Part shown: positions 15,954 to 23,983 of the stretch, piece after piece
Position numbering within the stretch: the stretch's first letter is position 1
Layout of the letters: every line of letters begins with the position of its first letter
Assembly: GCF_006715785.1 (NCBI RefSeq)
Contig: NZ_VFNX01000001.1
Coordinates: forward strand, 2,680,501-2,744,500
Direction of reading: 5' to 3'
DNA from: Streptomyces puniciscabiei
GTDB taxonomy: Bacteria; Actinomycetota; Actinomycetes; Streptomycetales; Streptomycetaceae
DNA: 64,000 nt
The notes under the pieces: model-generated
What the model was told of the DNA's origin: nothing
Databases searched by the model: none
What the model saw: only the letters and a program-made list of their open reading frames with translations
Position numbers and translations under genes: made by a program

Positions 15954-17117
15954 ATGCTGCGTCCCTTCCCCTACGGCGCCAACTACCTCTCCCTGGAGGA
16001 CACCCCCGAACTGCGCCGGTCCCTCGACAACAAGGTCCTCTTCCGGTACAGCGCCCCCGCGCCGAGCAACGCCGACCTGCTGGAGGAGTACGCCGCCGAG
16101 CGGCTCGGCGCGGGGCGGGCGCTGACCGTGCCGAACGGCACACAGGCCCTGCGTGTGGCGCTGATGGGCACCCGACCGCGGGTCGGCGACCCTGTGTACA
16201 TACCGGCGGTCACGTTCGTCGCGGTGGCCGGTGCCGTGCTGTCCTGCGGACTGGTTCCGGTCCTCGTCGACGTCGACGAACGGTTCGGCCTGGACGCCTC
16301 GCTGCTGCCCGCGGACGCGGAGCGAGTGGTGGTGGCGCACATGGAGGGCACCGTCGTCGACCTGCCCGAGCGGGTGCCGTACCTGATCGAGGACACCGCG
16401 CAGGCCATGGGCGGACGCCACGCGGACGGGCGGCACGCCGGGACCGTCGGCTACGCGGGCACGTTCAGCTTCCACCACGCCAAGATCCTCACCTCCGGCG
16501 AGGGCGGCCTGGTCGTGGTCCGCGACCCCGCCCATTGGGACGTCCTGCGCTCCTACACCGACCACGGCTCGGCCCGCGAGCAGGGCAAGTACCCGGGCTG
16601 GAACCCCGGCGCGTTCTACGGCGAGAACCTGTGTGCCAACGAGGCCGTGGCCGCCGTACAGCTCCAGCAGTTCCGGCGGCTGGACGAGATCCTCTCCTCT
16701 CTGGACCGGCACTACGCCCTGACGCTGGAGGCGCTCGGCGAGCGCCCGGACGTCACCGTGGTCGCCAAGCGCCCCGGTGACGTCAAGACCAGCGTGCGGC
16801 TGCTGCTGGAGTCCCGGCACCTGCGAGACCGGGCCATGGAACGGCTGGAGGAACGGGGGCTGCCCTGCTGGACTCTGGACAAGTACCTCCTGCCCGAGCA
16901 CCCGGTGGTGGCGAGCCGCGCCTCGCTGTACACGGATGGGTTCCCGTGGAACCTGGCCGACGGCGACGACCGTTACGCGCCATTGAGCTGGGACGGTTTC
17001 ACCGCAACCCACGACAGGCTGAACCGCACCCTGTGCATACCGCTCACCCCGGAACTCGACGAGGCGGAACAGATCCTGCTAACCAAGGAGATCGCCGCCG
17101 TCGTCGCCGCGCTCTGA
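15954..17117 (+). CDS. DegT/DnrJ/EryC1/StrS PLP-dependent sugar aminotransferase (BlsH-like)
   Basis: A 387-residue PLP enzyme. Visible features are LTVPNGTQAL (phosphate loop), LIEDTAQAMGG (Asp147 under the pyridine nitrogen) and FSFHHAKILTSGEGG with Schiff-base Lys177. Members aminate keto-sugars for antibiotic and cell-surface sugars. Following CGA synthase and a radical SAM decarboxylase, it should install an amino group on the hexuronic-acid-derived sugar, probably at C4', as in blasticidin S. A decayed second copy lies at the left edge of the window. The ATG at 15954 has a CGGAAG upstream. Confidence 0.85.
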   Translation: MLRPFPYGANYLSLEDTPELRRSLDNKVLFRYSAPAPSNADLLEEYAAERLGAGRALTVPNGTQALRVALMGTRPRVGDPVYIPAVTFVAVAGAVLSCGLVPVLVDVDERFGLDASLLPADAERVVVAHMEGTVVDLPERVPYLIEDTAQAMGGRHADGRHAGTVGYAGTFSFHHAKILTSGEGGLVVVRDPAHWDVLRSYTDHGSAREQGKYPGWNPGAFYGENLCANEAVAAVQLQQFRRLDEILSSLDRHYALTLEALGERPDVTVVAKRPGDVKTSVRLLLESRHLRDRAMERLEERGLPCWTLDKYLLPEHPVVASRASLYTDGFPWNLADGDDRYAPLSWDGFTATHDRLNRTLCIPLTPELDEAEQILLTKEIAAVVAAL

Positions 17118-17169
17118 ACGGCAACGTCCTGCCCGGCGGCCCGCCCCCCACAAGAACCGAGAGAATGCC

Positions 17170-18456
17170 ATGACCCACGCCGTATCCGACAGCCGGCCCG
17201 AAGAGCCGTCCACTGAAACCGGCGCCAAGCCCCCGCCCGCCGGGAACCGGTTCCTCACCGTCCTGCGCGACAAGACCATGCGCGCTCCACTGCTGTGGAG
17301 CATCGTCGGTCGGTTCCCGCTGTTCCTGGTCACGCTCGCCCTCGTGGTGTTCGCCACCTCGCGCGGCACGGGCTACGGCTCCGCGGGCCTGCTTCTGGCC
17401 TGCTACTCGCTGGGCGGTGCAGTGCTCGCGCCGATCGTCGCTCGCCGCGTCGACGTACACGGCCAGACCCCCCTGCTCCTCCTCACCGGTGTCGTCCACC
17501 CGCTGGCACTGATCGCTCTGGTGTGCATGGCGCCTGACGCCCGCCTCGCGCAGCTGGTGTGCGCGAGCGTCGCGGGCGCCACGATCCCGCCGATCAGCGG
17601 ATCCGTCCGGTCGCTGTGGAGCACTCTGCCCACCAGCGGCCGGGAGGCGGGCTTCTCCCTGGAGGCAGTGCTCAGCGAGATCTTCTTCATCGGCGGACCG
17701 CTGCTGCTCAGCGGCATCCTGTTCTGGGGAACCCCCGCCACGGCCCTGGTCGTCGGCGGAGTGCTGGCGGGCGTGGGCGCCATCGGCTTCGCCACCACGC
17801 AAGCCTCGCGCAACTGGCGCGCCGAGGAGACCGAGAGCGACCTGCTGGGCGCGCTGCGCTCGCCGGGCCTGGTCCGGCTGCTGGCCATCCTGGTCTGCGC
17901 GGCCGTGTCCACGGGCGTGTTCAACCTGGCCCTGCCCGCCTTCGCCGAGGAACACGGCTCCGCGGACAGCGTCGGGCTGATCTTCGGTGCCTGGGGCGTC
18001 GGCGGGGTCGTCGGCGGGCTCTGGTACGGCAGCCGTAACCGGGACTGGCCCGCCGAACGCACCCTCGCCATCGGCCTGCTCCTCCTGTCCGCGCTCACCG
18101 CACTGCCCCTGCTCGCCTGGGACAACTGGTCGATAGGCCTGGCCCTCGCCATCGGCGGCCTGGTCTATGCCCCGGTGACGGCCGTGGAGTACGAACTCGT
18201 CGCGCGCACGGCCCCGTCGGGTGCCATCACCGAGGCCTTCACCTGGGTCATCACCGTGAACGTCGTCGGCACCGCCGTCGGCTCCCAGCTCGGCGGTCTC
18301 CTCGTCGGCTCCTACGGCACCTGGGCGGCCTTCGTCGCCGCGGTCGCCGCCCTGCTCGCTGGCGCCGCCGTCGCCTTCGCCGTACGCCACCGGTTCGCGG
18401 CCCCGGACGCCTCCCCCGGCTCCGCCCACCCCGACCTGGCGGGCTCGGAGCTGTAG
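17170..18456 (+). CDS. MFS transporter, probable product exporter
   Basis: A 428-residue membrane protein with about 12 hydrophobic segments. The first is at residues about 40-60 (FPLFLVTLALVVFA) and the last near 390-405 (FVAAVAALLAGAAVAFAV). The cytoplasmic N-terminus is Pro/Lys rich. The spacing to the aminotransferase (52 bases) and same strand place it at the end of the nucleoside operon. Export of the finished nucleoside is the expected role; substrate is not readable from sequence. Confidence 0.8.
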   Translation: MTHAVSDSRPEEPSTETGAKPPPAGNRFLTVLRDKTMRAPLLWSIVGRFPLFLVTLALVVFATSRGTGYGSAGLLLACYSLGGAVLAPIVARRVDVHGQTPLLLLTGVVHPLALIALVCMAPDARLAQLVCASVAGATIPPISGSVRSLWSTLPTSGREAGFSLEAVLSEIFFIGGPLLLSGILFWGTPATALVVGGVLAGVGAIGFATTQASRNWRAEETESDLLGALRSPGLVRLLAILVCAAVSTGVFNLALPAFAEEHGSADSVGLIFGAWGVGGVVGGLWYGSRNRDWPAERTLAIGLLLLSALTALPLLAWDNWSIGLALAIGGLVYAPVTAVEYELVARTAPSGAITEAFTWVITVNVVGTAVGSQLGGLLVGSYGTWAAFVAAVAALLAGAAVAFAVRHRFAAPDASPGSAHPDLAGSEL

Positions 18457-18546
18457 GACTCCACCGCCCTCCGCCCACCCAAGGAGTGTGCACGACCGGT
18501 CCCCGTCCCTCCCCGCTGCCGCCTCCGCCCAGGCGCCGGACGGGTC

Positions 18547-18771
18547 GTGGCGGCCACCCCGTTCGAGGAACTCCCGCGGCTGCCCGGCGGGCTCGGCGGG
18601 CGCGTGCCGCTCGTGCCGCTCGTGGCGGGCGCGGAGGTGACACCGCAGCGCGCCTCCCCCGCATCGTCGGGCCATGTGCGCGTGCAGGGCGGCGACGTGG
18701 CCGAAACCATCTCCCGGATGCAAGCCGTGCTGGACCATTTCCGGGCGGAGGCCCTCGACCAGGCGGCCTGA
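18547..18771 (+). CDS. Possible small protein between exporter and ABC-F gene
   Basis: A 74-codon GTG-started frame with strong GC third-position bias, ending in an amphipathic helix (ETISRMQAVLDHFRAEAL). No family is recognised, the ribosome binding site is weak (ACGGGTC), and the opposite strand is also open here. It is listed because the 476-base gap at 18457-18932 holds nothing else convincing. Confidence 0.25.
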   Translation: MAATPFEELPRLPGGLGGRVPLVPLVAGAEVTPQRASPASSGHVRVQGGDVAETISRMQAVLDHFRAEALDQAA

Positions 18772-18932
18772 GCGGTTTGCCCCTGCGGCGGCCCTGGGCA
18801 CCCCCGGCCACCGTCGGCCCGGAAAAAAATGAGCAGCCGTCGACCAGGCCCGCCTGGCACCGTGGTCCGGGGCCGCCCGCCCACACAGCGCACCGGCGCC
18901 GTACCCGAACAGCAGACAAGGACACAGGAAAG

Positions 18933-20552
18933 ATGGGACATCTGGAGGCCTCTCACCTCGAGTACTACCTGCCCGACGGGAGGACGCTGCTCGGCGACGT
19001 GTCGTTCCGGGTGGGCGAGGGAGTGGTGGCGGCCCTGGTCGGCGCGAACGGGGCCGGCAAGACGACCCTGCTGCGGCTGCTGTCCGGCGAGCTGAAGCCC
19101 CACAGCGGCACGGTCACGTCGAGCGGCGGTGTCGGGGTGATGCGGCAGTTCGTCGGTTCGGTTCGGGACGAGAGCACGGTCCGCGACCTGCTGGTGTCGG
19201 TGGCACCGCCGGGCATCCGGCGGGCCGCGCAGGCCGTGGACGCGGCCGAACACCAGATCATGACGGTGGACGACGAGGCCGCCCAGATGAAGTACGCCCA
19301 GGCCCTGGCCGACTGGGCGGAGGCGCGCGGCTACGAGGCGGAGACGCTGTGGGACATGTGCACCATGGCCGCGCTCGGCGTGCCGTACGAGAAGGCGCAG
19401 TGGCGTCAGATCCGCACGCTCTCGGGCGGTGAGCAGAAGCGGCTCGTCCTGGAGGCGCTGCTGCGCGGTCCCGACGAGGTGCTCCTGCTGGACGAGCCCG
19501 ACAACTACCTGGACGTGCCGGGCAAACGGTGGCTGGAGGAACGGCTCGGGGAGACCGCCAAGACCGTGCTGTTCGTCTCGCACGACCGGGAGCTGCTGGC
19601 GCGGGCCGCCCAGCGGATCATCGCGGTGGAGCCGAGCCCGGCCGGCTCCGACGTCTGGGTGCACGGCGGTGGTTTCGGCACCTTCCACGAGGCGCGGCAG
19701 GAACGGTTCGCCCGGTTCGAGGAGCTGCGCCGCCGCTGGGACGAGAAGCACGCCCAGCTCAAGAAGTTGGTGCGGGACCTGCAGCAGTACGCCGCGCGCA
19801 GCGACGACATGGCCTCCCGCTACCAGGCGGCGCGGACCCGGCTGCGCAAGTTCGAGGAGGCCGGTCCGCCGCCGGAGCCGCCGCGCAAGCAGGAGATCCG
19901 GATGCGTCTGCACGGCGGGCGCACCGGGGTGCGGGCCGTCACCTGCGAGCAACTGGAGCTGACGGGGCTGATGAAGCCTTTCTCCCTGGAGATCTTCTAC
20001 GGCGAGCGGGTGGCGGTGCTCGGCTCCAACGGGTCGGGCAAGTCGCACTTCCTGCGGCTGCTGGCCGGGGAGGACGTGGCGCACACGGGCACGGTGAAGC
20101 TGGGCGCACGGGTGGTACCGGGTCATTTCGCCCAGACACATGCGCATCCCGAACTGATCGGGCGCACCCTGGTGGACATCCTGTGGACCGAACACGCCCG
20201 TGACCGGGGCGCGGCCATGTCGGCGCTCCGCCGCTACGAACTGGACCGGCAGGGTGACCAGGCTTTCGACCGGCTCTCCGGCGGACAGCAGGCGCGCTTC
20301 CAGATCCTGCTGCTGGAACTACAGGGAACCACCGCCCTGCTGCTGGACGAGCCGACCGACAACCTGGACCTGGAGTCGGCGGAGGCCCTGCAGGAGGGGC
20401 TGGAGGCGTACGAGGGGACGGTCCTGGCGGTCACCCACGACCGCTGGTTCGCACGCTCCTTCGACCGCTTCCTGGTGTTCGGCAGCGACGGCCGGGTACG
20501 CGAGACACCGGAGCCGGTGTGGGACGAGCGCCGCGTGGAGCGGGCACGCTGA
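18933..20552 (+). CDS. ABC-F family ATPase (ribosome-protection type or housekeeping)
   Basis: A 539-residue soluble protein with two ABC ATPase domains and no membrane segment. Domain 1 has GANGAGKTT, LSGGEQKR and VLLLDEP; domain 2 has GSNGSGKS, LSGGQQAR and ALLLDEPTDNLD. A charged helical linker between them (about residues 245-320) is the arm that reaches the peptidyl-transferase centre in ABC-F proteins. Next to a cluster predicted to make a P-site-directed nucleoside, self-protection is attractive. However, very similar proteins are common in Streptomyces outside clusters, so this could be the first resident gene rather than the last cluster gene. ATG 18933 follows ACAGGAAAG. Confidence 0.82.
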   Translation: MGHLEASHLEYYLPDGRTLLGDVSFRVGEGVVAALVGANGAGKTTLLRLLSGELKPHSGTVTSSGGVGVMRQFVGSVRDESTVRDLLVSVAPPGIRRAAQAVDAAEHQIMTVDDEAAQMKYAQALADWAEARGYEAETLWDMCTMAALGVPYEKAQWRQIRTLSGGEQKRLVLEALLRGPDEVLLLDEPDNYLDVPGKRWLEERLGETAKTVLFVSHDRELLARAAQRIIAVEPSPAGSDVWVHGGGFGTFHEARQERFARFEELRRRWDEKHAQLKKLVRDLQQYAARSDDMASRYQAARTRLRKFEEAGPPPEPPRKQEIRMRLHGGRTGVRAVTCEQLELTGLMKPFSLEIFYGERVAVLGSNGSGKSHFLRLLAGEDVAHTGTVKLGARVVPGHFAQTHAHPELIGRTLVDILWTEHARDRGAAMSALRRYELDRQGDQAFDRLSGGQQARFQILLLELQGTTALLLDEPTDNLDLESAEALQEGLEAYEGTVLAVTHDRWFARSFDRFLVFGSDGRVRETPEPVWDERRVERAR

Positions 20553-20643
20553 CGGGGTGATGGGCGCTCCGGCGCTGGGCCGTGGAGAGCGGAAAGCCGG
20601 TACAACGGATGGCGCGGATTCGCATCCTGCAGGGGGCACCACT

Positions 20644-20688
20644 TCAGAGGGCCCCACCTGCAAACGTACGTAGGTGAGGCCCCTCTGA
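20644..20688. terminator. Hairpin terminator after the ABC-F gene
   Basis: tcagagggccccacct pairs with aggtgaggcccctctga around a 12-base loop, with one mismatch and a bulge. It lies 92 bases after the ABC-F stop and about 85 bases from the 3' end of the YdcF remnant, so it can serve both converging units. Confidence 0.6.
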
Positions 20689-20773
20689 CAGTTGTGCCTG
20701 CCATCAAGGCGGGCGGTCGCCGGCGATCACTGACGACCGGGGACGAGCATCATCGTGCGCAGGCGGTCGGGAG

Positions 20774-21240
20774 TCAGCTGGTGATGAGGCGGCTGTCGAA
20801 GCCAGCCCGCAGCAGGCGCTCGTAGGCCTCGTGGACGGCCCCCGGTACGTCCTGCTCCACGGCGAAGCCGAGCTTCGGGTACTCGATCACCCGCTGAAGG
20901 TCGCCGACGAGCATGTCGGCCACGAGCTTCTCGTCGCCGATGGACTTGAGGTAGTCCTCCAGCTCCAGCGGCTCGGAGGCGCACACGACGTCGACCCCGG
21001 ACCACAGCTTGCGACAGGTCGCGTACGAACGGCGCTCCATGTACGGCTTGGAGATCAACAGCAGCGACTCGACCGCGATGCCTGCTTCCGCCGGCAGCTC
21101 ACGGGAGAAGGCGATGTTCTGCCCGGTGTTCGCCGCCTCCGTCTCGACCATGATCGCCTCGTCCGGCACTCCGAGCGTCAGGGCGTGCTCGCGGTAGTGG
21201 ACGGCTTCGCCGCATGGAAAGCGGGCGCGAGTGGTGGGGC
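20774..21240 (-). pseudogene. YdcF/SanA-like DUF218 protein, 5' end lost
   Basis: The open minus-strand frame gives the C-terminal two thirds of a YdcF-type protein: RFPCGEAVHYREHALTLGVPDEAI, then a METEAANTGQNIAFSRE segment and a KPYMERRSYAT motif. Full-length relatives carry an N-terminal Rossmann strand and catalytic region that are absent here. Upstream of about 21240 the frame is joined to the truncated transposase, so the gene was cut by the element or a later deletion. A GTG at 21169 could start a 131-residue remnant, but function is unlikely. Confidence 0.65.
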
Positions 21241-21246
21241 TGTTGG

Positions 21247-21687
21247 TCCGACCACAACGACCATCCGTGTGTCTGCGTCGATGACGACTTGGTGATTGGT
21301 GGAGTACCTCTAGTTCTTGGACTGCTCTGCGGCGCTGTGGTCGCGGGTGGGCACGAGCGTGCCGTCGGCGATGAGTACGGTGCCGGGGCGAAAGCGTTGC
21401 CGCTGCCTGAGCGCCAGCAACGGCCCATCGTGGTCGATGATGCGGTCGGCAGCTGACTTGGAGATGCCGAAAAGCGGGGCAAGCTGGCGCAGTGTCAGGT
21501 TTGTTCGCCAGTACGCGGTGACCAGCAGCACCCTGTCTTCGAACGGCAGTGACCAGGGACGTCCCCGGCGAGTCAGCTCAGCACCTTCTCGGCGCAACAT
21601 AGCGGTCCGCCTGCGGAAGTCGCGCGGTTGCAGTCCGCTGAACCGGGCTATCCAATGCGGTTCCGACGCCGTGATCACACCAGTCAC
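21247..21687 (-). pseudogene. IS5-family transposase, N-terminal part with nonsense codon and 3' deletion
   Basis: The frame from a GTG at 21687 reads the familiar Streptomyces IS5-group N-terminus: GRPWSLPFEDRVLLVTAYWR, TLRQLAPLFGISKSAADRI, TVLIADGTLVPTRDHSAAEQSKN. A TAG at 21310-21312 stands where Tyr is expected. The frame then continues as RYSTNHQVVIDADTRMVVVVG, carrying part of the catalytic region, and ends abruptly at the junction with the YdcF fragment. The rest of the DDE domain and both terminal inverted repeats were not found. Confidence 0.75.
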
Positions 21688-21731
21688 GCGAAGAGATCGT
21701 TCCACACCTGTGGACCTCGGAAAGCCGCGAC

Positions 21732-22199
21732 TCAGCCGTAGCGGCTTCGCCGTGGCTCCACGGAACCCACCTGCTTCATGCGCTGGATCTCCCGCTCTGC
21801 CGCTTCCAAGTGCCCGAGGTCGAGGGCCATCGCGGCACGCCCGGCGACGTAGAAGATGTCCTGGCGGATCTGACAGTCCAACCCCGGTTGGCGGCACAAG
21901 ACCAGGAACTGCACCTCGACACTGAGTTCGATGCGGCCCATCTCGTCCCGGACGCGGACCGGGAGTGCAGCGTGCCGGAGGTCCTTGGCGTAGTCACGCG
22001 TCTGGCGGTCGGCCTCGTCAGGCCGGGCTTCCACGGGACGGTAGGGGTGATCGGTCCACTCTGCGTCAGCCCAGCAGACGAGTTCGTCCAGGTACTCCGA
22101 GGCGACCACCAAATCCGGGGGCGATGAGGAGAGGGCCGCGTCCGCGCCGGCAATTAACTGGACGGGACGGCGTCGCGCCTCGTCGCCCGCCACGCACAT
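21732..22199 (-). CDS. Hypothetical protein in the mobile-element scar
   Basis: A 155-residue frame with gene-like composition and no recognised family. It is acidic in its middle (YLDELVCWADAEWTDH) with a C-terminal helix (LGHLEAAEREIQRMKQV). No signal peptide or membrane segment is seen. The ATG at 22199 is chosen because upstream codons are shadowed by an NmrA-like fragment on the other strand. It may be a passenger gene or a remnant. Confidence 0.4.
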   Translation of the reverse strand: MCVAGDEARRRPVQLIAGADAALSSSPPDLVVASEYLDELVCWADAEWTDHPYRPVEARPDEADRQTRDYAKDLRHAALPVRVRDEMGRIELSVEVQFLVLCRQPGLDCQIRQDIFYVAGRAAMALDLGHLEAAEREIQRMKQVGSVEPRRSRYG

Positions 22200-22203
22200 C
22201 GCG

Positions 22204-22420
22204 ATGAAGCCCGACAACACATCGAGCCTTGTCGGCGACGTTCGCCCGACCCCCTTCATGGAGGAGATGGCACCGAGCCTGGAGCACGGAGAGGTCGTGC
22301 TGAGGCTGCCGCTGCCGGAGGACGTCGCCCTGAAGATGATCTCGGTCAGGGACGTCGGCCTGGTCGCCGCCGCGCTCCTGCCCGACACCGCGGAGGCACG
22401 GGCGGCGGCGATGGACTTCC
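22204..22420 (+). pseudogene. NmrA-like NAD(P)-binding protein, internal fragment
   Basis: The plus frame reads VRPTPFMEEMAPSLEHGEV, then LPLPEDVALKMISVRDVGLVAA, a pattern typical of the middle of NmrA/atypical SDR proteins (VRPxxFMEN...MIAVDDIG). Neither the N-terminal Rossmann glycine motif nor a proper C-terminus is present. The frame runs on into unrelated sequence, so this is a gene fragment. Confidence 0.5.
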
Positions 22421-22667
22421 GGGAGACGATCAGCCCGTCCTCGACGGGCAGGATGACGGTGTTCTCGGGCATCGTGCACTCCTGTTCTCTGGGCTTCCTC
22501 TTCTCTGGGCTTCCTCCCGCTCAGCCGGAGCGAGAGGTCTTGAGCGGATCCGCTGTGCCGGTTCTTGGCAGCGCGGATCCGGAGCGGCTCCGGCCCGCCG
22601 GGGCGGGCACGAGCGCGCGCCGTTCCGCCCGGGGCCCTTTTCGGTACGCCGGGGGGGTCTGTGGGTG

Positions 22668-22991
22668 CTACAAGGAGGCCCGCAGGCCCTGCAGGACGCG
22701 GGAGAGCAGGGCCGTATCCAGCTCGTTGGCCTCGACGGCGGCTCGCCCGTCCGCGTGCCACTGCGCCAGTCGTTGGCGCCAGGCAGCTCCGGCGCGCATG
22801 ACTTCGGTGCGCATGTCTGCCAGCGCCAGATCGGTTTCTATGCGGAGCCGTACGAGGTCGGCGGGTGTCAGCCGCAGGGCGCGGACGGTGATCGTGCCCT
22901 CGGTGCGGCGGGGTACGGCCGGCTCGACGCACCGCTCCGGATCGGCGACGCCCGCCAGTTCGTCTTCGGGCAGTAGCCGTACGGTCAGCAC
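22668..22991 (-). CDS. Hypothetical 107-residue protein, coupled to an RsbW-like remnant
   Basis: Begins at a GTG at 22991 with GGAGCGGGCGG upstream, overlapping the stop of the RsbW-like remnant by seven bases. The protein has a mixed N-terminal half with a conserved-looking RALRLTPADLVRLRIE segment and a helical C-terminal half (AWRQRLAQWHADGRAAVEA). It resembles small partner proteins found next to ATP-binding regulators in Streptomyces, but I cannot name a family. Its operon partner is broken, so it may be a stranded gene. Confidence 0.5.
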   Translation of the reverse strand: MLTVRLLPEDELAGVADPERCVEPAVPRRTEGTITVRALRLTPADLVRLRIETDLALADMRTEVMRAGAAWRQRLAQWHADGRAAVEANELDTALLSRVLQGLRASL

Positions 22992-23130
22992 GGTGAGACC
23001 GCCCGCTCCGCCCAGACGGTCTTGCCCCAGCGCATTTCGTCGTAGCCCCAGCGGTGCGCGAGCGCGTCGACCAGTACCAGGCCGCGCCCGGTCTCGTCGC
23101 CCTCGGCGACCAGATCCAGTCGAGGCATCC
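22985..23130 (-). pseudogene. RsbW-like ATP-binding regulator, C-terminal fragment
   Basis: The minus frame gives DETGRGLVLVDALAHRWGYDE then GKTVWAE, the G-box and C-terminal signature of the abundant Streptomyces RsbW-like HATPase proteins. Only about 48 residues remain. Sequence identity to the family stops near 23130, exactly where the integrase fragment on the opposite strand begins, so the two are joined by a deletion or recombination event. Confidence 0.65.
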
Positions 23131-23661
23131 GAACCGAAGACCGACAGTGGCTTCCGCGTCGTAGCCCTGGACGACGACACCGTCGGCGTCCTCGAACGGC
23201 ACCGCAAGCAGCAGGAGGCGGATCGCGAGGAATGGGGGTCGGCGTGGGTCGAGACGGGCCTCGTCTTCACCCAGGAAGACGGCTCATGGCTGCACCCCGG
23301 CAAGGTCACTGACCTCTTCGAACAACTCGTCACCACCTCCGGCCTCCCGCCGATCCGGCTGCACGACCTACGGCACGGCGCGGCCACGCTCATGCTCGCC
23401 GCCGGCATCGACGTGAAGATCGTGTCGGACACCCTCGGGCACAGCGATAGCCGGGTCACGCGGGACATCTACCAGAGCGTCCTCCCCCACGTCGGCAAGA
23501 GCGCCGCCGAGGCCACCGCGAAGCTGGTCCCGCTCCAGCGGAAGGCGGAGGCGGAGGAAGCCGCACGTAAGGCGGAGAAGGCCCGGAAGAAGGCCAAGCG
23601 CGCCAAGAAGGCCCAGGCCGAGGGCAAGAAGAAGGCTCAGCGGAAGAAGCCCAAGGAGTAG
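23128..23661 (+). pseudogene. Tyrosine integrase, C-terminal catalytic part
   Basis: From about 23128 the plus frame reads the second half of a phage/AICE integrase: LRTAL-equivalent strand replaced by FRVVALDD, then LVFTQEDGSWLHP, HDLRHGAATLML (HxxR), LGHSDSRVTRDIYQSV with the catalytic tyrosine. A very Lys/Ala-rich tail follows. The N-terminal arm-binding and core-binding domains and the first catalytic Arg are missing, so excision activity is not expected. It ends 130 bases from the 3' end of tRNA-Thr and faces it, the usual layout of a tRNA-integrated element. Confidence 0.75.
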
Positions 23662-23750
23662 CAGGGCGGGCCCCCTCCGCTCACGCATCGCTCACGCAAG
23701 CCACCCCACGCCACTCCAGCCGTGTGACGCGCCATGCCCCGGGCAACACA

Positions 23751-23785
23751 AAACCCCAGGTCAGCGACTATGTGCCCTGGGGTTT
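23751..23785. terminator. Hairpin downstream of tRNA-Thr
   Basis: aaaccccagg pairs with cctggggttt across a 15-base loop, a perfect 10-base stem. It begins five bases past the tRNA 3' end in the tRNA's direction and also follows the integrase fragment, so it can terminate both. Confidence 0.7.
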
Positions 23786-23790
23786 CTCAG

Positions 23791-23864
23791 AGCCGCCTTC
23801 GGGATTCGAACCCGAGACCTACGCATTACGAGTGCGTTGCTCTGGCCATCTGAGCTAAGGCGGC
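23791..23864 (-). tRNA. tRNA-Thr (anticodon CGU)
   Basis: The minus strand folds as a complete cloverleaf. The acceptor stem is GCCGCCU/AGGCGGC with discriminator U, the anticodon stem is ACGCA/UGCGU with loop CUCGUAA (anticodon CGU), and the T arm is CUCGGGUUCGAAUCCCGAA. The 3' CCA is not encoded. The 3' end faces the integrase remnant, which marks this gene as the probable attachment site of the decayed element. Confidence 0.95.
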
Positions 23865-23983
23865 GCGCCGTCCGCACCATGGTGCGATCGGCAACGTCGG
23901 TAAGTCTACACAGTTTCCGGGGGTGCTCCGACCACGCCCCGGAAGCGAGGGCTCCGGGGCGGGCGACAGGGGCCGGGCAGGGG

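Noticed and set aside
17044..18801. Long minus-strand frame opposite the MFS gene.
   Set aside because: Hydrophilic mirror of a membrane protein gene, typical of high-GC antisense frames.
22204..23661. A single 485-codon plus frame as one protein.
   Set aside because: It chains an NmrA fragment, antisense of two minus-strand genes and an integrase C-terminus; the pieces belong to different families.
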